Origin: Pseudolactococcus hodotermopsidis
Lineage (GTDB): Bacteria; Bacillota; Bacilli; Lactobacillales; Streptococcaceae
Reading direction: 5' to 3'
Assembly (NCBI RefSeq): GCF_011170085.1
Contig: NZ_BLLI01000001.1
Coordinates: 33,570-97,569, forward strand
Length of the DNA: 64,000 nt
The notes under the pieces were generated by a model. The model was not told where the DNA came from. It made no database searches and was given only the letters and a program-made list of their open reading frames with translations. Shown here piece by piece: positions 8,476 through 17,139 of this stretch. A program made the position numbers and the translations under genes. How positions within the stretch are numbered: the stretch's first letter is position 1; every line of letters starts with the position of its first letter.

Positions 8476-8669
8476 CCTACTTTTTGTTTAAAAGTATCAT
8501 AAGACATGTCTGAGCCTCCATTGAAAACTTTTGACGTTGATGCTTCCATAACAGAAAACAACTTAACTTTAGCTTGCAATCTTGCAAGCTCTTTTTGTAG
8601 TTCATCATATTCACTTTTAGCTAAAATGACAACATCTTCATCATGCTCAATAAATTTTGAATTCATCAT
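8463..8669 (-). CDS. Antitoxin of the RelE/ParE pair
   Basis: This small acidic protein of 68 residues (MMNSKFIEHDEDVVILAKSE...) has a DEYDELQKELARLQ-like helix near residues 19-33 and a C-terminal tail that would wrap the toxin. It resembles Phd/RelB-like antitoxins only loosely. ATG at 8669 has AGGAGGT 8 bases upstream. A promoter (TTGCCG, 17 bp, TATAAT) lies at 8694-8722, probably autorepressed by the toxin-antitoxin complex. Confidence 0.8.
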   Translation of the reverse strand: MMNSKFIEHDEDVVILAKSEYDELQKELARLQAKVKLFSVMEASTSKVFNGGSDMSYDTFKQKVGWQS

Positions 8670-8693
8670 GCTTTCGTACCTCCTGTTTATCTT

Positions 8694-8722
8694 ATTATAC
8701 TACCTTTAATACTTTTCGGCAA
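8694..8722 (-). promoter_or_regulatory. Promoter of the toxin-antitoxin pair
   Basis: On the minus strand there is a TTGCCG -35 (8717-8722), a 17 bp spacer and a TATAAT -10 (8694-8699), about 25 bases before the antitoxin start. An inverted motif CAGGAGTCACACCTG near 8726-8740 could be an operator. Confidence 0.65.
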
Positions 8723-8862
8723 CCAACAGGAGTCACACCTGTTTTACGACACTTTCAGTTACATAAAGAGAAAAAATCAAGCAAACAAATGATGAAGGTT
8801 TTAGTCACTTTAAATCATTTAGGTTAAGGAAGATATAGCCAAAAACTATATCAATCTCTTGG

Positions 8863-9071
8863 GTTCTCGTCCCCTTTTGACGAGGAATGGGTCTATTTAA
8901 TCACCATTATATGATGAAAGATGATCCATGGTATGTTCTCGTCCCCTTTTGACGAGGAATGGGGCTATTTAGAGAACTTTGCAAACGCATTAGACATCGC
9001 TTTCTTACCACTAATATCTTGGTCAAACAACGACCAAAACAATTTACTTCGTGACTATTTTGGGTCTATTT
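8863..9071 (-). CRISPR. CRISPR array 2 (2 good repeats plus a remnant)
   Basis: Repeats at 8863-8898 and 8935-8970 flank a 36 bp spacer. Both carry the TTTTGACG variant, and the first also has GGGTCT for GGGGCT. A further 11-base remnant (TGGGTCTATTT) ends at 9071, about 100 bp beyond, at the side expected to be leader-proximal. The intervening 8971-9060 sequence may hold one or two former spacers. It is the same family and orientation as array 1, from which it is separated by 730 bp holding the toxin-antitoxin genes. Confidence 0.85.
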
Positions 9072-9174
9072 GAAAGCAAGGCTAGTCAGTTATGACTACT
9101 CCTCAATTATATCAAAATTTTACCTAAAAATCTATCTCAAATACCGTAGATAGTCAGTTTTTACATTCAAATTT

Positions 9175-9921
9175 TCAACGTAAACGATGTCCCTCATTGA
9201 TAGAAACGCCTCCCATACCAAGACTGGTTTTCGTGCCAACGCCTGCGAAAGTCGCGTATTTTATCATAAGCAGTACTAATTTTACAAACTGGTTCGCACC
9301 AGTTATTTTAAGTGTTATCTGACCTTGAAAACCTTTAACTTTTATTTTTTCAAGATGAAAATTTTTCGTCATCAACTTGTAACTGATGATATGAACCTTT
9401 TCTTCAATGTAATCCAGAACTTCATAATCGTAAACTTTGATTGTCTCACTAAAAAAATCAAAATTCATCATCAGGGAACGGAAAATTTTCCGAATATCTG
9501 GAAAAATATCGTAATAGCCATTTGACTTAAAGGAGGTCGGACTTGTAAAATCAAGTGAGATGATTCGACTACCATTCTCATGAGTCATTTCTTGACTGAC
9601 AAAATCATCAAGTTTGATGACCTCTTTTGTAAATAAGGCTAAAGAAACAGTTGTTTTTGCCTGTTTAATCGTTATTTCTGTTAAGTTATCAAGCTTGATT
9701 AGCGCCTCAGAAATGATTTTATGCAGACCAACGATTTCCCAAATCACTTCCTCTTTTTCAAAAAGTAATCTCTGACGAAGTGGATTGTAGGTTAAAGTAT
9801 GAAGTCGTTCAACAAGCTCACTAGGTAGCAGTTCCATTAAAACGCCATGGAGACTGCTCCCAATATTTTGTGTGCGGAGTGATTTTGGTAGATTGATTTT
9901 GTATTTGAGTTTTGTTATCAT
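9175..9921 (-). CDS. cas6: Cas6 endoribonuclease (type III-A)
   Basis: This 248-residue Cas6 cuts the pre-crRNA in each repeat to leave the 8-nt 5' tag. The RAMP/ferredoxin-like C-terminal half has the glycine-rich KVKGFQGQITLKITG and the terminal YATFAGVGTKTSLGMGG loop typical of Cas6. It is the last gene of the csm operon and its start overlaps the csm6 stop by 4 bases (AUGA-type coupling). Its position after csm6 differs from loci where cas6 sits beside cas1-cas2, which are absent here. Confidence 0.92.
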   Translation of the reverse strand: MITKLKYKINLPKSLRTQNIGSSLHGVLMELLPSELVERLHTLTYNPLRQRLLFEKEEVIWEIVGLHKIISEALIKLDNLTEITIKQAKTTVSLALFTKEVIKLDDFVSQEMTHENGSRIISLDFTSPTSFKSNGYYDIFPDIRKIFRSLMMNFDFFSETIKVYDYEVLDYIEEKVHIISYKLMTKNFHLEKIKVKGFQGQITLKITGANQFVKLVLLMIKYATFAGVGTKTSLGMGGVSINEGHRLR

Positions 9922-11147
9922 AGTAGTTTTTTTATTTCTTGATTGAGGTCATCGTAAAACGAGAACCAATGATTATCAATATTAAAAGAGGCTAATAAAA
10001 TTTGCTTGCTGGCATAAACTGCACTAGAAACATTTTTCAAATTTTTCCTGTCAAAAGCCTGCAAACTGTGTGCGACTTGATTTCTGACGTTATTAATTTC
10101 TTTAATCTTACCAGTGTAGTTTAATAGGTCGTGCTTAGGCTCCAAAAATTCGAGAATATTAATATAATAAAGCAAATTCAGAATATTATCATGATACTCT
10201 TGACCTTTGTTTTTGGCATTTTCTTGAAATTTCGCTAAAATATCAGGATATTTCTCAGCGTTCAAGTGAGGTTTGTTGTCAGTGTAAACAATAATATTAA
10301 ACTGCTCATTCAGATAATTTTCTAAAATATACTCAACAAGAGATTTTAACCGAATTAACACTTCTGCGATATTGCCTTGTTTATAATTGCGTTCGATATT
10401 CAGATAGGAATTTAAGGCATTTTGTGCTTGACTTGACAATTTAGAGTTGGCAATTTTTTCTGGGATTCCTTGTATTTTAATTGTTTCAGAAATATTTTCT
10501 AAAGTTTTTTTAAGTTTTTTTATATTTGGAAATCCTTTCTGACTATCAAGCAACTTAAAAACTGCTTCATAATCATAGTTAGCAAGCAAAATATTCAAAT
10601 TCCGTTTAGTCAAATCTTGAGAAAAATTGATACCTTTATCTTCATGTGTCCTATCTTCAAAATCAGACTGATTATCCAAATTTGTCTCAATCAAGACATC
10701 AATATCTTTTTCGTTATCATATCCAATCCCCTCATTTGATGACTTCTGTGGCGTTGCAACTTGAACAGCTCTCACATTAAAATCAGAGATTCGATTAATC
10801 GCAAACATAGCACTGATAATTTGTGGTGTCGCACTCGTCAGACTTAAAATAACGTCATTCTCATCAGACATATAGTTACCAACGATATTTGATAAAGTCG
10901 CATACATGGTATCAAAAATAGAAACTTCATCATTTTTCAAAATGAGGTCATCTTGAACGATTTCTGGTGCGTAATCTTTGATACTTTGTAAAGCCTTAAC
11001 AACCTTTTCGTGTTTATCAAGACTTCTTTCGCTATGAATTAACACAATTTTTTCAGGTCGGTAAACTCTTGCAATGTGTAGCAATGGTCCATCGTGGAAA
11101 TTACGTATTGGATCTGTGTCCCCTACGGCTGAGATTAGTATTTGCAT
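9918..11147 (-). CDS. csm6: Csm6, CARF-HEPN ancillary ribonuclease
   Basis: The protein has 409 residues. The N-terminal CARF domain (about 1-170, MQILISAVGDTDPIRNFHDG) binds cyclic oligoadenylate made by Cas10. The C-terminal HEPN domain carries the RNase motif R-x4-H as RNQVAH (R355-H360). When target RNA is sensed it would degrade RNA nonspecifically. ATG at 11147 has AAGGAGT at good spacing. A MITE copy (11205-11457) separates it from csm5, so its transcription may be uncoupled from the upstream operon. Confidence 0.93.
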   Translation of the reverse strand: MQILISAVGDTDPIRNFHDGPLLHIARVYRPEKIVLIHSERSLDKHEKVVKALQSIKDYAPEIVQDDLILKNDEVSIFDTMYATLSNIVGNYMSDENDVILSLTSATPQIISAMFAINRISDFNVRAVQVATPQKSSNEGIGYDNEKDIDVLIETNLDNQSDFEDRTHEDKGINFSQDLTKRNLNILLANYDYEAVFKLLDSQKGFPNIKKLKKTLENISETIKIQGIPEKIANSKLSSQAQNALNSYLNIERNYKQGNIAEVLIRLKSLVEYILENYLNEQFNIIVYTDNKPHLNAEKYPDILAKFQENAKNKGQEYHDNILNLLYYINILEFLEPKHDLLNYTGKIKEINNVRNQVAHSLQAFDRKNLKNVSSAVYASKQILLASFNIDNHWFSFYDDLNQEIKKLL

Positions 11148-11204
11148 TTTAACTCCTTGTCAGAATATTCAAGATATGACTATCATGGAAAGCGTTGGTT
11201 TTAT

Positions 11205-11457
11205 AGGGCATCTCTAAAAACTCAGATTTCCCAAATTTTGTTAGCTCATAAAATCGCTAACAGGAAAAGATGTGCTAGATTTTCCAAATTCTACGTCAAT
11301 CCTCCTAGCCTTGTGGCTGCGATTACTCGCCACAGAAAGTACATGTGCACCAGCACTTATTTGTGACGAGTAACCGCAGTCACAAGCCGTCGTCGGTTTT
11401 CCTTGCGGTTAAAAAATCTATCTAAAATTTTGGAAAAGCAGTTTTTAGAGATGCCCT
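11205..11457. repeat. MITE-like element, copy 2, inside the csm operon
   Basis: This 253 bp element with AGGGCATCTCTAAAAACT ends is the longest of the three copies. It carries an extra segment with TTGTTAGCTCATAAAATCGC that copy 3 also has. The inner arms TGTGGCTGCGATTACTCG and CGAGTAACCGCAGTCACA can pair. It begins 11 bases after the csm5 stop codon and ends 57 bases before the csm6 start. Confidence 0.85.
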
Positions 11458-11467
11458 ATACTTTGTA

Positions 11468-12748
11468 TCATGAGCATATTTCTTCAATTTTTATTTCAGT
11501 TTTTCCGATTTCTTTATTATCATCAGAAATTTTAAGTGTTCTTGGACTAGCACCATGATGAGATTCATCATTTACATAATAAGCTTTATTTCCATTTCGG
11601 TTTGTTATGTATTTTTCACCTTCAAACTCTATCACTTCCCTATGGTTATCCCTATATACTTTAGTATTTCTGTCACCAAATTGTGAATTTAAAACTTCAT
11701 TTACTTTTCTATATCGTTCTTTTTTTTCCAAAAGCGCTATCCATACTGTCTTGGACAAGAATCCTATACCACCACCTAAATAAATTTTAATACCGTTTGT
11801 TTTTTCTTCTATTCCAAATTTATTTAAATATTCTGTTTTATACTTTTGATAGCTTTTTCTCAGATATACTTCTAGTCTTGAAGATTTTACTTCTTCTCCA
11901 GACTTTGTTTTATATTTACGCTTTTTGAAAAATTCATACAAATTAAATACGTCATCTGGCTGTTTTTCAAAAATACTCGTATCAATAACGACATCAAATT
12001 CTATTTTAGTACCCGGTTTCAGACATTCTCTGTAAGTAGATATTTGATGCCCCTTATCTCCTTTTCGTGTCCCTTCCCCTAATTTATCTTTCTTCTGTAT
12101 AAAAATAAAGTCAGATGTTTTCAAAGGTAAGCTATCACTAATTCTCAAGGCACGTAAAATATCATTCTTGGCATCTTTTTCATTTTTATCATCTAAAATT
12201 AAAGTTGCCAATAAGTCATCTATTAAAAATTTATCAACAGTTTTAGCCTTATTTTTCATAGCATCTTCTATTTTAGATAAACATTTTTGCCTAAAATCAG
12301 CTTCTTCATTTATTTTATCTTCAATCAGCTTTGATAGAATAACAGTTCTTAACGCACCTTTAAGTGAATTTCCGGGAATATATGGATTACCAAAAGCATC
12401 CTTAATAAACTCATGAACCTCATTTAACTGACTTCTGATAGTTCCATCATATCGAAGTTGTACCGAATACGGAAGTTGATACTTACTATTAGTTTTAGCA
12501 AAATTTTCCAGTCTTTTAGTTTTAATCCAAGTCGAAAGTTGCTCTTTGGGATTCCCAGATACAAATTCTTCAAAAGCCACTTGTAGTTTTGGATTTAACC
12601 CCAAGTAAAATTTTTTCATATCTAGCACATAAACACTTTTTCCATCAAAATAAAGCTCTTTCTTGGTATAGGTATTCCCATTTCCGATGTGAAGAGGCCC
12701 TTCAGTCATTAAAGTTATTTTAAATCGTTTTAAAAATTCACTTTTCAT
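11468..12748 (-). CDS. csm5: Csm5, RAMP subunit of the type III-A effector
   Basis: This 426-residue RAMP protein caps the crRNA 3' end of the Csm complex and is needed for crRNA maturation in studied systems. The N-terminal TEGPLHIGNGN and PYIPGNSLKGALRTVILSKL motifs are classic RAMP signatures. A glycine-rich KIYLGGGIGFLSKTV lies near residue 325. It overlaps csm4 by 4 bases. The only anomaly is the MITE immediately after its stop. Confidence 0.93.
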   Translation of the reverse strand: MKSEFLKRFKITLMTEGPLHIGNGNTYTKKELYFDGKSVYVLDMKKFYLGLNPKLQVAFEEFVSGNPKEQLSTWIKTKRLENFAKTNSKYQLPYSVQLRYDGTIRSQLNEVHEFIKDAFGNPYIPGNSLKGALRTVILSKLIEDKINEEADFRQKCLSKIEDAMKNKAKTVDKFLIDDLLATLILDDKNEKDAKNDILRALRISDSLPLKTSDFIFIQKKDKLGEGTRKGDKGHQISTYRECLKPGTKIEFDVVIDTSIFEKQPDDVFNLYEFFKKRKYKTKSGEEVKSSRLEVYLRKSYQKYKTEYLNKFGIEEKTNGIKIYLGGGIGFLSKTVWIALLEKKERYRKVNEVLNSQFGDRNTKVYRDNHREVIEFEGEKYITNRNGNKAYYVNDESHHGASPRTLKISDDNKEIGKTEIKIEEICS

Positions 12749-13638
12749 ACAGTCACCTCCAAGAAAAACGACTTCGCATATTTATAAACTGGATGATTCC
12801 CTTTTTTCCCGACTTGATAAATGCTACCCTCAAAACCATTTTCAAAAGTTGAACCACTTTTAAAAACGTATAAATCTTGTTTTTTGACCAGATATGTTTC
12901 ATAATTGTCTGACTGAATAAAACCACCACGGCGCTCTAAAAGATACGAGGCATTTTTTGTTGCCTGCTCAAGCTCATCATCTTTTGGTAAAGCACCCGAA
13001 AGCAAAATTTTTCGATTCCCTTTTGCCGAAAATAGCGCATTGAGTTCATTATCTTCCAGAATTTCAAAGTTAAATTTGCCATAACCCGAATACCGCTTAC
13101 CACCAATTCCAGAATATTGGAGAGTTTCTAATAACTCCTCTAACAGGGGATGAACTTGCTTTACAAAGAAATATAGACCTGTATTTTCTTTAAAAGTAAA
13201 CGTCCCAACATTGTAAGGTTCAGAATCTTTAAAATCATGCTGACGAACTTTTTCAGACAAACTAGATTTGCCTAAATCAAAATTTTCACGTTCAAAAAAT
13301 GCGTCTAATTGACCAGATAAATAGTTACCTAAAACGTCTGTCGAAATATAAGTCAATTTCTTGAAAGACTTACGCAAACGCTCATCTTCATTTTCTAGGT
13401 CAATTTTGATATTTGGTTTAGGTATATAATAAGACTGTTCAATAAAGGGAAAAGCATCAGAAAACTTGATGACATCACTTGAAACTAGCTGATAAAATTC
13501 ATCTTCTTTCCCAAGTCCAACTGCCTCAATCATCAAGGCTGAAAATAAAGTGTCTGCTGAAAAAGTCATCTTACTCTCAGATAGACGTTTTTCACCGAAA
13601 TGAACTGGACTCTCAAAATGTAATTTTACAATTTTCAT
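12745..13638 (-). CDS. csm4: Csm4, RAMP subunit binding the crRNA 5' tag
   Basis: This 297-residue Cas5-like RAMP anchors the crRNA 5' tag and contacts Cas10. The N-terminus MKIVKLHFESPVHFGEKRLS, the SADTLFSAL segment and the glycine-rich YSGIGGKRYSGYGKFNFEI loop (about 166-184) are typical. It starts 1 base after the csm3 stop and overlaps csm5 by 4 bases, so translation is tightly coupled across the operon. Confidence 0.93.
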   Translation of the reverse strand: MKIVKLHFESPVHFGEKRLSESKMTFSADTLFSALMIEAVGLGKEDEFYQLVSSDVIKFSDAFPFIEQSYYIPKPNIKIDLENEDERLRKSFKKLTYISTDVLGNYLSGQLDAFFERENFDLGKSSLSEKVRQHDFKDSEPYNVGTFTFKENTGLYFFVKQVHPLLEELLETLQYSGIGGKRYSGYGKFNFEILEDNELNALFSAKGNRKILLSGALPKDDELEQATKNASYLLERRGGFIQSDNYETYLVKKQDLYVFKSGSTFENGFEGSIYQVGKKGNHPVYKYAKSFFLEVTV

Positions 13639-13639
13639 A

Positions 13640-14299
13640 TCAAGCTCCTAAGATTTCGTTAAGAGGTTCTATACCAAATTCTCCAAATTTCACCTCAACT
13701 TTTAAATCTTTAAATTTAACTCTGCCACTACCACGTGTCCCATTACCACCGAGATAATCGTATTCCAATAAATCAAAAGCTTGCTTAATGTTCTCAAAAT
13801 CCTTTGCAACTTCATCATTTTTTCTGTCATTATCAAGGTCATAAAAAATTTCAAAAGCAAATTCACTTCCAGCAATTACCCTCTCAATTTGACGTGGATT
13901 AGCTTCTGCTGTAAGCCTATCAATGGTATTTTCAGATTTTATTTCAGTAGAAACAACATTCCTACTATCAAGATAGTCTTTATTTGACAGCCTAATATCA
14001 TTAAATTTAAGCCTCGCACGGACAATTTTATCATTTTCTTCCTCTTTTGAGGAACCAAAAAGTCGTAGAACTTCTTCTTTATCTTCGTTTGGTTTATTAA
14101 GTAGAACACCATTATTTAATTCTTTTGCAAGCAAATACCGCATTTTTCCTTTAAGTGTACTCCCAGGAATAATCGGTAAACGTGTCAAAGTATCACGAAC
14201 AACTGGGCTATCAACTGCTCCAATTGCTGAAAAATCGCTAGAACCACCAATGTGCATACCTGTTTTGATAACGATTGTTCCTTTTATGACTAATTTCAT
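13640..14299 (-). CDS. csm3: Csm3, backbone subunit with target-RNA cleavage site
   Basis: This 219-residue Cas7-like RAMP forms the filament along the crRNA and cuts target RNA every 6 nt. The motif IGAVDSPVVRD places the catalytic aspartate at D30, equivalent to D33 of the Streptococcus thermophilus protein. IPGSTLKGKMRYLLA and GGNGTRGSGRVKF are the usual RAMP loops. The catalytic residue is intact, so the complex should be cleavage-competent. It starts at the csm2 stop (1-base overlap). Confidence 0.95.
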   Translation of the reverse strand: MKLVIKGTIVIKTGMHIGGSSDFSAIGAVDSPVVRDTLTRLPIIPGSTLKGKMRYLLAKELNNGVLLNKPNEDKEEVLRLFGSSKEEENDKIVRARLKFNDIRLSNKDYLDSRNVVSTEIKSENTIDRLTAEANPRQIERVIAGSEFAFEIFYDLDNDRKNDEVAKDFENIKQAFDLLEYDYLGGNGTRGSGRVKFKDLKVEVKFGEFGIEPLNEILGA

Positions 14300-14691
14300 T
14301 AATTTTTTCCTCCGTAAAATTTAAAATAGGCAACCAAGCTCTCTACGTACCGTGCAAATAGTAAGAAATTTGTTTTAGACTCACTTTTCAAAACATCAGA
14401 CAAATTCTCTGTAAAGTTAGTATGAGTAATGAAATTTTTAACAACTGACGAACGACCTGATGAATAAGCAATCTTAACCTTAATATAAGCCAAGTCTGAC
14501 AAAACATCTGATGACAATTTTTCTTCTGAGTCAGTTGCCACTCGGTTATAAACCTTATTGACAAGATCCAAGATACCACGAATTTGAGATGTCGTCAGTT
14601 CTTTCCTTTCAAACTTGAAATTTTTTGCGTGTAGTTCTTCTATTCTTTCTTTAGCTAAATCTCCGAAATTTGTTTTTGTAATTTCCATCAT
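14299..14691 (-). CDS. csm2: Csm2, small helical subunit (Cas11)
   Basis: This all-helical 130-residue protein forms the inner filament of the Csm complex. It contains the conserved TTSQIRGILDLVNKVYNR and LAYIKVKIAYSSGR segments of Csm2. Its start codon overlaps the end of cas10 by 4 bases and its stop overlaps csm3. Length is normal. Confidence 0.92.
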   Translation of the reverse strand: MMEITKTNFGDLAKERIEELHAKNFKFERKELTTSQIRGILDLVNKVYNRVATDSEEKLSSDVLSDLAYIKVKIAYSSGRSSVVKNFITHTNFTENLSDVLKSESKTNFLLFARYVESLVAYFKFYGGKN

Positions 14692-16970
14692 CTCTCCCTC
14701 GTCTTCAGCACATAAATTTCAAGTGCCATTATCAAAGTCTTTCTATCAGAATTTGCCCAGTCATAAAGCTTTTGTGCAAATTCTGAACCAATTTTTTCTT
14801 CCATTCTCGAAAGTGTATAAGCAAGTCTGGCAATATTGATTTGTTGATCGTCTTTTACACCACGTAATAAGGCAATCAAGCGGTAAATAAAAGTATTGCC
14901 CGTTTCATCAAATGTTGCAAATTTTTCAGTTAGTAACTCAATTTTGACAAAAATATCAGTTTCAAGTGTCTCCCATGAAAAGACATTTTCAGAATCAAAT
15001 AAAGTCACAGCATTTTTAGTCGCCTTGTCATCATTTTCATGAACCTTATAGTCTTTTGCCGCATCTTCCAAATCTCCAGTAAGTGCCGCCATTCTAGCCA
15101 CTGGATACTTCTCTCGAAACATGCCAATTCCTGCTGAAAGTGTCAATTTTCCTTGTGTAAATTCAGCAAATTTTGCTTTAAGTTCGAGTGAAAAATCTAA
15201 AATATCTTGCCATGCCCCAATCATAAACAAATCGTCACCGCCAGCATAAATAACATTGATTTTATAATGTTTTTCTTCCAAAAGTTGATTCAGATAATTT
15301 TTGAAAAATCGACTCATCGCACGAGAAAATGTTGCTGTTCGAGAAATCGACAAATAATCATCGGGTATCCCATTTATAAATGCTTGACCCAAATTATCAA
15401 CATCAGCCCGCAGAACACCAAGCCGATTGATTCCTTTTTCAACTTCTTGTAACATTTTCTGGAAATCCGAAGAATAAGTATAATCTCCCATATCAATCTT
15501 CGTTACTAAATCTCGACCAGTCTCTGAAATATTCTTCGTGTAAAGCTTAGCATCAGATTCTTTCTGCTTAATTTTTTCAGCTTTTGTATAAGAAAGCGCT
15601 GACATTTTCTTACCAAACGGCAAATCAAGCACACCCTCATTTGCGACCACAAAAATATCTTCTTCTATCAAATGTGACGAAATTTTTTGTAAATCATGAC
15701 AAAGCCCGCAAATATATTTATTATCATCTTCTTTGATTAATAAATCACTACGTTTACATTCTCGACATTCTCGTTCATTTTCTGAACCACCGCCATTCAA
15801 CGCCAAAATTTCTTTGACAGTGTAACGATTAGCTTTTTTAGCTGATATTTCTTTCGATAAACGACGATATATATCCCGATAGTGTCCATTTTTATTCATT
15901 AAATCATTGCCAGAAACTTCGGTATAAGCCATTGCCAAAAATAAATCTATTTTGAATTTATCAAGAAACCAAGCTTTTAATTCTTGTTCAAAATCAGACA
16001 AAATCTTTTTTGTTGCCTCTGTATTAGAAAGTAAAAGATAGGCATGACCACCACCAGAATAGATTAGATTGGCACGAGAAAGTTCAAGTTTATCAAGTAA
16101 ATTATCAGAGAGGTATTCAAGCAACATATCCAGATAAAAACTGCGCGCCCGCAAAGACTTTAGGGCTTTACTACCAGAAATATTATAGATAAAACTCTGC
16201 ACGCCACTCATATCAAAACTCATCATCAAGAAAACTTTTTTCTCATAAAATTCTGTTGCATTGTCATCAAAGAGTTCTTTTTGATAATCCGTGATATTTT
16301 CTGCTTGAAAATAATCGTAAATCGCGCTTGCAATCGCAGCTGTCGTCCTTGAATGATCATAAAGCGAAATATCGACTAACTGAGTTTTATCAGTCGAACT
16401 CGGCACATAAGACCACAGACTCTCCATCATTTGCAACAAAGAATTAATGTGTTGCTTATCAGGTATCAGTTTTGCTAAAACAGGTTTCATATCACTAATC
16501 AGACCATCATAATAACCCTTAGTGTATTGATTCTGAGCATCATTTGGAAAATTTAATGGCTCTTTTTGCTCATGCGTTCTAGCGACAAAAGGATAGGAAT
16601 AAGTTTGACGACCTTTCTCTTTTTCATGCAAAACATTGAAAACACTGCTAAGCGCGACCTTTTTATCCCAAGAAAACCCGTCTTCACCTTCTTCCAAATC
16701 TGGACGTCTATCCATCCCAGATGAAATATTATCAGCCATATAAGTCAAATAAAACAAGGCATTTTCTTTTTTAGATGACTTAACTGATGTCATCTCCTGT
16801 GCATGATGATAACGAATACAATCCGTTAGATCCGTTATTTTAAACTGCTCAAACGATTTGATAAAATCACCACCGAGTTTAGAGTGCTTGGCACGCTCAC
16901 TTGTGCCACGATAATTTATTTTACCAATATCGTGCAAAAGTGAACCATATATTAAATTAATTTTATTCAT
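14688..16970 (-). CDS. cas10: Cas10/Csm1, signature subunit of type III-A
   Basis: The protein has about 760 residues. An N-terminal HD nuclease domain (LLHDIGK, H13-D14 from ATG 16970) cuts ssDNA. A palm domain carries the GGDD cyclase motif (IYAGGDDLF, about 574-577) that makes cyclic oligoadenylate. Zinc-binding cysteine pairs CRECKRS and CGLC lie near 398-422. All catalytic motifs are intact. ATG 16970 is preferred by alignment to family N-termini; a TTG at 16997 would add 9 residues. A GAAAGCGCTTTC palindrome resembling a cre site overlaps the start. It is first gene of the operon. Confidence 0.95.
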   Translation of the reverse strand: MNKINLIYGSLLHDIGKINYRGTSERAKHSKLGGDFIKSFEQFKITDLTDCIRYHHAQEMTSVKSSKKENALFYLTYMADNISSGMDRRPDLEEGEDGFSWDKKVALSSVFNVLHEKEKGRQTYSYPFVARTHEQKEPLNFPNDAQNQYTKGYYDGLISDMKPVLAKLIPDKQHINSLLQMMESLWSYVPSSTDKTQLVDISLYDHSRTTAAIASAIYDYFQAENITDYQKELFDDNATEFYEKKVFLMMSFDMSGVQSFIYNISGSKALKSLRARSFYLDMLLEYLSDNLLDKLELSRANLIYSGGGHAYLLLSNTEATKKILSDFEQELKAWFLDKFKIDLFLAMAYTEVSGNDLMNKNGHYRDIYRRLSKEISAKKANRYTVKEILALNGGGSENERECRECKRSDLLIKEDDNKYICGLCHDLQKISSHLIEEDIFVVANEGVLDLPFGKKMSALSYTKAEKIKQKESDAKLYTKNISETGRDLVTKIDMGDYTYSSDFQKMLQEVEKGINRLGVLRADVDNLGQAFINGIPDDYLSISRTATFSRAMSRFFKNYLNQLLEEKHYKINVIYAGGDDLFMIGAWQDILDFSLELKAKFAEFTQGKLTLSAGIGMFREKYPVARMAALTGDLEDAAKDYKVHENDDKATKNAVTLFDSENVFSWETLETDIFVKIELLTEKFATFDETGNTFIYRLIALLRGVKDDQQINIARLAYTLSRMEEKIGSEFAQKLYDWANSDRKTLIMALEIYVLKTRER

Positions 16971-16985
16971 GAAAGCGCTTTCTAC
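16971..16985. promoter_or_regulatory. cre-like palindrome at the cas10 start
   Basis: On the minus strand TAGAAAGCGCTTTCA matches the CcpA cre consensus WTGNAANCGNWNNCW with one mismatch and contains a perfect 12 bp palindrome. It sits directly before the cas10 ATG. Confidence 0.4.
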
Positions 16986-17007
16986 CTTTTTTAGCAAAGG
17001 ATACTAT

Positions 17008-17022
17008 TTGACACCTTGTCAA
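17008..17022. promoter_or_regulatory. Palindrome upstream of the csm operon
   Basis: TTGACACCTTGTCAA is a perfect inverted repeat (6 bp arms, 3 bp centre) 38 bases before the cas10 ATG. It may be an operator or, on the minus strand, contain a TTGACA -35; no good -10 was found at the right distance. Confidence 0.4.
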
Positions 17023-17128
17023 TATAAAATTGTCATAATTCATTATATAATAATTTAACCAAATAGTGTGGTTTAAACTCCAGTCGCCCTGATTAACTTT
17101 TCATTCAGCAAAATCCTCATTTTTCACG

Positions 17129-17134
17129 TATAAT
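17129..17134 (+). promoter_or_regulatory. -10 hexamer of recX, 5 bases before the ATG
   Basis: TATAAT lies 5 bases upstream of the recX start codon, and no Shine-Dalgarno is present. Transcription would begin at or next to the ATG, giving a leaderless mRNA. The -35 region is weak. Confidence 0.5.
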
Positions 17135-17139
17135 AAAGT

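Noticed and set aside
9036..9071. A full third repeat in CRISPR array 2
   Set aside because: Only the last 11 bases match; the upstream 25 bases do not align, so it was called a remnant.
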